From Opitutia bacterium (GTDB lineage Bacteria > Verrucomicrobiota > Verrucomicrobiia > Opitutales > Opitutaceae), in the NCBI GenBank assembly GCA_003157575.1, contig PMKA01000336.1:4155-16160 (forward strand): a stretch of 12,006 nt of DNA, written 5' to 3'. A program made the position numbers and the translations under genes. The notes below the pieces were generated by a model. That model was not told where the DNA came from, ran no database searches, and was given only the letters and a program-made list of their open reading frames with translations. Below are positions 1-5,532 of the stretch, piece by piece (the first letter of the stretch is position 1; every line of letters starts with the position of its first letter).

Positions 1-210
1 GTATTGCTCGCTGAGATTGGCGGCATTACGAACGTCAGCGAGGATCTTCTGGGCCTGTCCATCAACATCTTTGAGATTGGCGTTGAGTTCGCTCACCCGG
101 TTATTTCTCACGAAGTAACCGGCAAGGACGATCGCACTCAGCACCACACCAGCAACACCGATGGGGTATCGCTTCAGAAACTCGCCAACGTCTTTCGGGG
201 TCAAGGCCAT
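1..210 (-). CDS. PilO-like pilus/secretion inner-membrane protein (N-terminal part, cut by window edge)
   Basis: Seventy codons are visible, starting at ATG 210-208, two bases after the stop of the PilN-like gene, so the two are surely co-transcribed. A short cytoplasmic segment (MALTPKDVGEFLKRYP) is followed by one hydrophobic stretch at about residues 16-34 (PIGVAGVVLSAIVLAGYFV). A polar, heptad-like helix (RVSELNANLKDVDGQAQ) then begins and runs off the window. A cytoplasmic tail, one membrane helix and a periplasmic coiled coil are the layout of PilO and GspM proteins, which pair with PilN/GspL in the inner-membrane platform of type IV pili and type II secretion. The assignment leans on gene order and topology; the diagnostic C-terminal ferredoxin-like domain lies outside the window. 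It could be another bitopic coiled-coil protein of the same cluster. Confidence 0.55.
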   Translation of the reverse strand, partial: MALTPKDVGEFLKRYPIGVAGVVLSAIVLAGYFVRNNRVSELNANLKDVDGQAQKILADVRNAANLSEQY

Positions 211-212
211 GG

Positions 213-842
213 TTACTTCTTGGTTTCGCCCTTAAACACCAGCAACAAGCCGAAGGTGACATGCCCGGAAGCCTGATCAACCGCCACATCCTGAATCGTG
301 ATATCCTTTGTTGAAAAGACTTCCCTAAAATAGGCGTCCCGCTGCAACAGCTCGACGTACGCGGACGTTCGCCCGGAGGCCTCAACGGGATTTGAACCTG
401 TGGCCGTCCCACGGAGGCTGATGCCATTGTCACGGAGATCAACGAAATTGATCACCAGATTCGCCGGCAGGGTACTTCCAAGGTGAAGCATGAATTGCGA
501 GAGAACCAGACGCGGCTGGGAGAACGCTTCGAGCTCGCGGATCTTCTTCTCTTCGTCGGCAAACTTCTTGGAAAACACAGCTGCCTCGGTCGCGCTCTTC
601 TGGTTCGAGACGATCAGCGCCTGAGCGGTGGCCACCTTCCGGCCCAAGTCGTTGATGGCGGATTCCTGGGACAGGAACAACAGGATCAGGCCCACGACCA
701 CGGTAATGGCGGTGACGTTGACGAAGAAAAACGTGCGCACCACCTTCGTGTCCGGCAACCGTTCACGATTGCGGAAGTTCGGATGCCAGGCGTCAACCAG
801 CCTGGCCTGTGATTGCTCACTTCTTCGCTGCAGGAGCTGCAT
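213..842 (-). CDS. PilN-like type IV pilus / type II secretion assembly protein
   Basis: A 209-residue protein with PilN topology. There is a roughly 35-residue cytoplasmic N-terminus rich in Arg and Gln, then one membrane helix at about residues 36-58 (FFFVNVTAITVVVGLILLFL). A coiled-coil stretch follows at about 60-110 (many Lys, Glu and Ala), then a C-terminal alpha/beta region at about 120-205 with alternating strands (LVINFVDLRDNGISLRGTA, HVTFGLLLVF) as expected for the ferredoxin-like fold. In this family the cytoplasmic tail binds PilM and the periplasmic part pairs with PilO. The canonical short PilM-binding motif near the N-terminus is not obvious. The start at ATG 842 lies inside the end of the PilM-like gene (26-base overlap) and lacks a clear Shine-Dalgarno sequence, so translation is probably coupled. 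A TTG inside the frame is a possible later start. The fold is supported by topology and neighbours rather than by strong motifs. Confidence 0.68.
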   Translation of the reverse strand: MQLLQRRSEQSQARLVDAWHPNFRNRERLPDTKVVRTFFFVNVTAITVVVGLILLFLSQESAINDLGRKVATAQALIVSNQKSATEAAVFSKKFADEEKKIRELEAFSQPRLVLSQFMLHLGSTLPANLVINFVDLRDNGISLRGTATGSNPVEASGRTSAYVELLQRDAYFREVFSTKDITIQDVAVDQASGHVTFGLLLVFKGETKK

Positions 843-1860
843 CGTAAAAGGTCATTAAACCAAACACAGCTAGCCATCTTCCGTCCAATCCGGACGGCTC
901 AACCGAACTCGCAAACGTGATGCCCCTCGATTTGAGCCAATCCACATAATCCAGCTTGAGCGCCTCGACGCCGAGCTCTTTTGCAATCGACCCTCCAAGC
1001 CAGGCGAGCTTCGGAGGCATCTGCGTGCACAACACCTGCCCGATCGACTGGCCCGTCTGCACCTCATAAAAACCAATCAACGACTGCAGTTCCTTCAACA
1101 CCTTTCTCGTCAACACGCCGCCCATGTTGGTGAAATCGAACGTATTCGAATAGAATAGTTTTCGCGCCGATTCCTCGTCCTTCAGGTTCAACTCCTTCTG
1201 GACGACCGAGATCATGGCTTCAAAGCCGTGAGGAATGGACCGGCTCACATCAAGACCACCCGCGCCGATCACGAAAGATTGGGTGCTGTCCGCATCCAGT
1301 TCCAGCATCAGCGTCGGAGATTTCAGTTGCGCAAAAGCATGGAAGTTCATCAGCGCCCCGAGAACGGCAAGCGTGCCGATCTCCAGCCGCTCGGGAAACA
1401 CCCCCAAGGACAGAAGCTTTTCCTGTTTCGCCAGAATCTCGTCATTGGTCCCGCCGGTAAAGATCACTTCCTTCTGGGTCGTCGCCTTGGTCGCGTCAAA
1501 GTCGCTGCCATCGGCGGCATTGAGCACGGCGATGACGCACTTGTCTTCTTCAAGGCGAAATTGCTGGGTGCAGATCTCCCGAAAATAGTCCGTTTCCTTG
1601 ATGCGCTTCAGGTCGAGAGTGACCCGTCTCACAATCCGGTGGGGCAGGTAGACTCCACAGCTCGCATGCAAATATCCGCTGCTCCTTGTGTTCGGCAGTT
1701 CTTTCACCGCCCGCTGCAACGCCGCCTCATCGGCCACGGGGACTTCCCGGATTTCCTCAATCACCATCGGCGCCTCAGGCGCTGACGTGCGCGCCATCAA
1801 CGCAGCTTCTCCATTGATGTCGATGAAGAATCCCTTTGATTTCTTCGAAAAAGATAACAT
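817..1860 (-). CDS. PilM-like actin-fold pilus assembly ATPase, divergent
   Basis: A 347-residue soluble protein. An opening beta hairpin (residues 10-17, GFFIDING) stands where PilM and other actin/FtsA-fold proteins have their first phosphate loop. A second phosphate-type loop lies near residues 186-212 (LELDADSTQSFVIGAGG, then SRSIPHG). An adenosine-motif-like LAWLGGSIAKELG sits at 285-297. PilM is cytoplasmic and anchors PilN at the inner membrane in type IV pilus systems; GspL carries a similar domain in type II secretion. The PilN-like and PilO-like genes directly downstream fit this role. I chose ATG 1860 (MLSFSKKSKG) because the upstream extension to TTG 1914 adds 18 Arg-rich residues and resembles no family start. 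No strong Shine-Dalgarno sequence precedes either start. The first phosphate loop (FIDINGE) differs from the usual GIDIGSSS, so ATP binding is uncertain. Confidence 0.7.
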   Translation of the reverse strand: MLSFSKKSKGFFIDINGEAALMARTSAPEAPMVIEEIREVPVADEAALQRAVKELPNTRSSGYLHASCGVYLPHRIVRRVTLDLKRIKETDYFREICTQQFRLEEDKCVIAVLNAADGSDFDATKATTQKEVIFTGGTNDEILAKQEKLLSLGVFPERLEIGTLAVLGALMNFHAFAQLKSPTLMLELDADSTQSFVIGAGGLDVSRSIPHGFEAMISVVQKELNLKDEESARKLFYSNTFDFTNMGGVLTRKVLKELQSLIGFYEVQTGQSIGQVLCTQMPPKLAWLGGSIAKELGVEALKLDYVDWLKSRGITFASSVEPSGLDGRWLAVFGLMTFYDAAPAAKK

Positions 1861-2089
1861 GCGGGAGACGACCCGATGTCTGAGGCGGAAACGGATAATT
1901 GGCGCTTGGAACAACCACAGCCGGATGGCACGGAACCGACCAGCCGATTACTACATGATCACAGAAGTGTCACGGTTTTTATAAAGAACACCGCCGATGA
2001 CAAGACCAAATCCACGACCGCGCCTTTTCCTTCGATAATTCACCGTTCCTTCATGAGGCCATGCCAGAAACGGGGCGCCCCATTTCAAG
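1861..2089 (-). promoter_or_regulatory. Leader/promoter region of the pil-like operon
   Basis: This 229-base gene-free stretch lies between the terminator of the small ribosomal gene and the PilM-like start, so it must hold the operon promoter. The best minus-strand -10 candidate is TATAAA at 1983-1978. A TTGTCA lies 14 bases upstream of it, which is short for a sigma-70 spacing. Start of transcription there would give a leader of about 110 nt. The promoter assignment is weak. Confidence 0.2.
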
Positions 2090-2121
2090 AAAAAAAAGAC
2101 CCGCCGCAAACGGGCGGCGGG
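2090..2121 (-). terminator. Intrinsic terminator after the bS22/mS38-like gene
   Basis: On the minus strand a GC stem is formed by 2121-2115 and 2106-2100 (CCCGCCG pairing with CGGCGGG). It can be extended one base pair inward, with a six-base loop. After a three-base GTC, eight consecutive T residues follow (2097-2090). The hairpin begins about 37 bases after the stop codon of the small basic gene and insulates the pil-like operon from it. It is the clearest terminator in the window. Confidence 0.85.
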
Positions 2122-2157
2122 CAGGAGGCGCATCAAACGCCACAAAAGACGAGGCGG

Positions 2158-2259
2158 TTACTTCTGCCAGGTGCGCTTTTGATGGCGGTGCGACTTCAAG
2201 CGCTTACGGCGCTTGTGTTTGTTCATCTTGAGCCGACGTTTCTTCTTCAGATTGCCCAT
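2158..2259 (-). CDS. Small basic ribosomal protein of the bS22 / mS38 (AURKAIP1/COX24) family
   Basis: A 33-residue protein begins [20 protein letters not shown] and ends HQKRTWQK, with over half of its residues Lys, Arg or His. Its length, the MG start, the KKRR-x-KM-x-KHK-RK core and the QKR-x-x-x-K tail closely parallel the short bS22 protein of mycobacterial small ribosomal subunits as I recall it. That protein is related to the C-terminus of mitochondrial mS38 (AURKAIP1/COX24, the DUF1713 family). Such proteins bind 16S rRNA in the small subunit. The gene sits alone between addA (60-base gap) and a strong terminator. ATG 2259 is preceded by a GGAA about 14 bases upstream, so the ribosome-binding site is weak. 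It is too short for most gene finders but the family match is convincing; the ribosomal role is inferred from relatives. Confidence 0.85.
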   Translation of the reverse strand: MGNLKKKRRLKMNKHKRRKRLKSHRHQKRTWQK

Positions 2260-2274
2260 AAAGTTAAGTTATTT

Positions 2275-2292
2275 CCGCACGGCACCGTGCGG
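2275..2292. other. Perfect GC hairpin between addA and the small ribosomal gene
   Basis: CCGCACGG (2275-2282) and CCGTGCGG (2285-2292) form a perfect inverted repeat with a two-base spacer, foldable as at least seven base pairs with a four-base loop. It lies 27 bases after the addA stop and 15 bases before the small gene's ATG. No T tract follows on either strand, so it is not a standard intrinsic terminator. It could stabilise the addA 3' end or form a structured leader for the ribosomal gene. Confidence 0.4.
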
Positions 2293-2319
2293 TGCTTCTT
2301 TCCCCCTGTAAAGCAGAAA

Positions 2320-5300
2320 TTAGGCACAGGGCGGGAGCGGAGCCGCCCGATGGCACGCGGTGAACACGATCTGACAGTCAACCCGCGCGAGTGAAACGCC
2401 TGCGAGCAGGGCGGCAGCCCGGCGATAAAGTCCCAGCTGTCCTGCATGCCGCTCCGTCGCCCGAAGAATCTCGTCCGGCCCCTCAACACGATCGGATTTA
2501 AAATCGACAACCGTGATCCGTTTCGAATTTTCCCCCGCGTCGTCCCTCTCGACGACGACCCGGTCGAACACCCCGGTGATCCACATTCCGTCGAGCACGC
2601 CTTCAAACGGCCGTTCGCGCCAGACGTCTGCCTGCTCCGGCGGTCGGGTGAACAGGGGGGCGAGCAACGGGTCGTTCAAACATCCAAGAACCTCTGATAA
2701 TGCGGCTTCATCTGCGCCTGCCCGCCTTTGCGCAACCATCCACGCGGCAGCATCAGCCGGGATCCACCATTCCACCGACGCAAACAACGCATGCACGGCA
2801 GCGCCGAAATCCGCCGCCTGTCGGCATGCCGGCGAAAACAACTCCGCACCCGAAACCCGGCCCGTCTTCGTGTCGGACGGCCGGCGCGCCGGCAAACGCA
2901 TCCTTCGCCTGACTCCCCCTGTTTCCACCCGCTTGATCGCGGCCTCGATGCGCTGGGGCCGCAGCGCGGAACCCGCGCCGAGATGCCACCCGGGAACGCC
3001 TGTCGAAAACGACCCGGGCAACGCCAGCCTGCCGACCGGGACAGCCAGCGCCTTTTCACCAAGAGCCGCCGTCAATAGCCGCGGAAAATTGTTCGATGCG
3101 GACGTGCCCGGAGGTTCGACGACAAGATACATCGCCCGCCGCGCACGCGTCATCGCCACGTAGAGGAGCGAAAGCTGCTCGTAGCAGGACTCGGCCTCCT
3201 CCCTCCTCACATGGGCCGAAAGCACCTCGTCGGCGTCATGGAACAACTTCGGAGGGAGATCGATGACCCATTTCACAGACCTGTCGGCCGCCTTTTCCAC
3301 AGCCAGGCCATCGCGCCGCTGGTCCAGCCTGCTCCCTTCGAGGTCCGGGAGAATGACCATGTCGAAACCGAGGCCTTTCGCCTTGTGAACTGTCATCACT
3401 CGCACCACGGACGCCGACTCCGCCGCACGCTCCGTGAAACTCTCCATGGACCGAATGAATTCGTCGACGTCCCGGCTGCCCGTGGCGTCGAACATCCGCG
3501 CCGCCGCCGCAAACTGCGCGCCGCGCTGCCGGCTGAACGCATCGCCGGTCTCAAAGTCCGGTTCCATACGCCGCAGCCAGAACTCAACCGTCTGCTCGAA
3601 ACCGTCGGTGTGCAGCCCGCCCAGCAGGCGCAGAGTCAGCCCGTCGGGGCTCGCAAGACCCTCCGCCTCAACCGCGGTCCCGAGCGCGCTCATGCGCAGA
3701 TGCTCCCATGCGAACGCGTCCCCCGGGTGCGCGGCCGCCTTGAACAAAGCCAAAAGCGCGGTGCCGACCGGATTGTCCGTGCACACATGCAGGTCCGCCT
3801 CCGCCACGGCAGCCAGCCCGCCTTCGCGCCGGAGGTAGTCGGCCAGACGCGCCCCCGCATCGTTGGTCCGGACCAAAACCGCACAGGTCAGCCCGCGTTC
3901 CAGCGGACGCACCTCGCGCAGCACATCGAGCGTCCGGGCAAAGCGGCCCGCCTCGTCATCGGCGTGCAGTAACGCCGCCTGCCCCACGATCTCCGGGTGG
4001 GCCGAGGCATGATCGCGCCATTCGCGCCCCCATCCGTTCGCCACTGCCGCGGGAAACATGCGGCGCAGCACCTCGCCCGCGCCGAACACCCGGTTGACCG
4101 TTTCGATGATCGCGGGTCCGGAACGGAACGAACGGTCCAGCCGCTCCTCCCGGATCGCCCCTGCCGCGCCGGAATTGTAGTGCTCGAAGATCTCCCGGAA
4201 AAGCCGCGGGTCGCCTTCACGCCATGTGAAGATCGCCTGCTTCACATCCCCAACGTAGAAAAAGCTGCGGCGCCCCGAGGGATCCTGCACCGCCTCATCG
4301 ATCAGGTTCTGCAACACGCTCCACTGGCCAAAGCTCGTGTCCTGGAATTCGTCCAGGAGCCAGTGCTCGAAGCATGCGTCGAGCCTGAAGTCGATGAACA
4401 GCCGGGGATCGGCGCCCTGGTCCTCCCGCGGCTTCCCGCCGGCTCCAAGCCGCGGCCCGCCGGCCGCCGGCAGCAACAGCCGTTGCACGTCGGCAAAGGT
4501 CAGCCGTCCCGCCCGCCGCACGAACTCGTGATAGAACGCATCGTGGGCCTGCAGGACGGCATGGATTCCGCGGGTCATCTCAAGGCGGCGCCGGAATTCG
4601 GCGCCCACGATCGCTCCCACCACTGCCACAAGGGCCCTGCACGCGTCCGGCCCGAGCAACTGCCTGCGCCGGTCGACCGTCAGTCCGGCCGAACCTGTCT
4701 TCAGATCGCTCCAAACCTTGAAGGCGTTCTGGAGAATGTAGGCGACAGGCGCAGGAAGCGGTCCGCCCGGCGTCCATTCCTCAAGCACTGCGAAGAAATC
4801 CTCCCAGCGCCGGCGCTGCCCGTCCGTCGGCGTCTCCCCTGCGAGGGCGGCTCGGAGTGATCGCGCGGCGCCGGCGCGGTTGCCGGCGCCTTCCAGCCAG
4901 GCACAGCCTTCCGGCCAGATACGCTCCGCATGGCCCCAACAAAGCGGATCGGGCCCCGCAAGAAACACCTCCTGATACTGGTCGAGAAACCGGTCGATGT
5001 GGAAGCCCATCCGTTTTTCCTCCGCCCCGAAAGTCGCCCGTTTGAACGCCTCGATGAACGCCCGCTGCGCTTCGGTCAGCCCCCCCGTTCCGGCGAAAAT
5101 GCGGCGCATCACCCGCGCCCGCTCGATCGCAACAGCCGCGCCGTCCAGGATCTCGAAATCGCCGGCCAGACCGAGCTCCAGCGGGAAATTCCGCACCAGC
5201 CGGGCAAAGAAGCCGTCGAAAGTCCCGAGGTTGAGCCGGTGCATCGCGGCGGTCACCGCGCGCAGCATCCCGAGAAAACCCGGGCAGCCGAGTCCGGGAG

Positions 5301-5532
5301 CATCGATCTCCCGTGCCAGCCGGGCGGCCCTCTCCGGATCGCTCGCTGCCCCGGCGAGCTTGTTGAGGATCTCGTCGAAGAACTCGCCCGCGGCCTTGCG
5401 GGTGAATGTCAGCGCGACAATGCGTTCCGGCGGCACCCCGCAGGCGAGAAGGCGGACGAATCGATTGGTCAGCGCATAGGTCTTCCCCGACCCGGCTGAC
5501 GCAAGAATCATCACGTTGCCGACGGGCGTCAT
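2320..5532 (-). CDS. addA: AddA-type helicase-nuclease subunit (double-strand break repair)
   Basis: A 1070-residue UvrD/RecB-like SF1A helicase with a C-terminal nuclease. Visible motifs in order: Walker A ASAGSGKT (11-18); motif Ia ALTFTRKAAGEF (40-51); Walker B DEFQD (394-398); motif III GDVKQAIFTWR (428-438); motif IV LDRSFRS (465-471); motif V VMTVHKAKGLGF (712-723); motif VI LLYVAMTRAR (789-798). The C-terminal PD-(D/E)XK core is GVFDRVV with D990, VVDFKSD with D1010 and K1012, then QLGLYR (1032-1037). With AddB it unwinds and cuts DNA ends and hands over 3' single strands for RecA loading. ATG 5532 overlaps the addB stop as ATGA, indicating translational coupling. The open frame continues upstream to 5886, but that stretch is low-complexity, Arg/Gly-rich and antisense-like, and the Walker A position fixes the start. 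It is slightly shorter than the roughly 1150-1230 residues usual for AddA, with no missing motif. Confidence 0.93.
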   Translation of the reverse strand: MTPVGNVMILASAGSGKTYALTNRFVRLLACGVPPERIVALTFTRKAAGEFFDEILNKLAGAASDPERAARLAREIDAPGLGCPGFLGMLRAVTAAMHRLNLGTFDGFFARLVRNFPLELGLAGDFEILDGAAVAIERARVMRRIFAGTGGLTEAQRAFIEAFKRATFGAEEKRMGFHIDRFLDQYQEVFLAGPDPLCWGHAERIWPEGCAWLEGAGNRAGAARSLRAALAGETPTDGQRRRWEDFFAVLEEWTPGGPLPAPVAYILQNAFKVWSDLKTGSAGLTVDRRRQLLGPDACRALVAVVGAIVGAEFRRRLEMTRGIHAVLQAHDAFYHEFVRRAGRLTFADVQRLLLPAAGGPRLGAGGKPREDQGADPRLFIDFRLDACFEHWLLDEFQDTSFGQWSVLQNLIDEAVQDPSGRRSFFYVGDVKQAIFTWREGDPRLFREIFEHYNSGAAGAIREERLDRSFRSGPAIIETVNRVFGAGEVLRRMFPAAVANGWGREWRDHASAHPEIVGQAALLHADDEAGRFARTLDVLREVRPLERGLTCAVLVRTNDAGARLADYLRREGGLAAVAEADLHVCTDNPVGTALLALFKAAAHPGDAFAWEHLRMSALGTAVEAEGLASPDGLTLRLLGGLHTDGFEQTVEFWLRRMEPDFETGDAFSRQRGAQFAAAARMFDATGSRDVDEFIRSMESFTERAAESASVVRVMTVHKAKGLGFDMVILPDLEGSRLDQRRDGLAVEKAADRSVKWVIDLPPKLFHDADEVLSAHVRREEAESCYEQLSLLYVAMTRARRAMYLVVEPPGTSASNNFPRLLTAALGEKALAVPVGRLALPGSFSTGVPGWHLGAGSALRPQRIEAAIKRVETGGVRRRMRLPARRPSDTKTGRVSGAELFSPACRQAADFGAAVHALFASVEWWIPADAAAWMVAQRRAGADEAALSEVLGCLNDPLLAPLFTRPPEQADVWRERPFEGVLDGMWITGVFDRVVVERDDAGENSKRITVVDFKSDRVEGPDEILRATERHAGQLGLYRRAAALLAGVSLARVDCQIVFTACHRAAPLPPCA

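Noticed and set aside
1861..1914. TTG start giving the PilM-like protein 18 extra residues
   Set aside because: The added residues are Arg-rich and unlike a PilM N-terminus; ATG 1860 gives a sensible start right before the first beta strand.
1876..2394. Plus-strand open frame of 172 codons
   Set aside because: It crosses the terminator, the small ribosomal gene and the addA end on the opposite strand and has no protein-like features.
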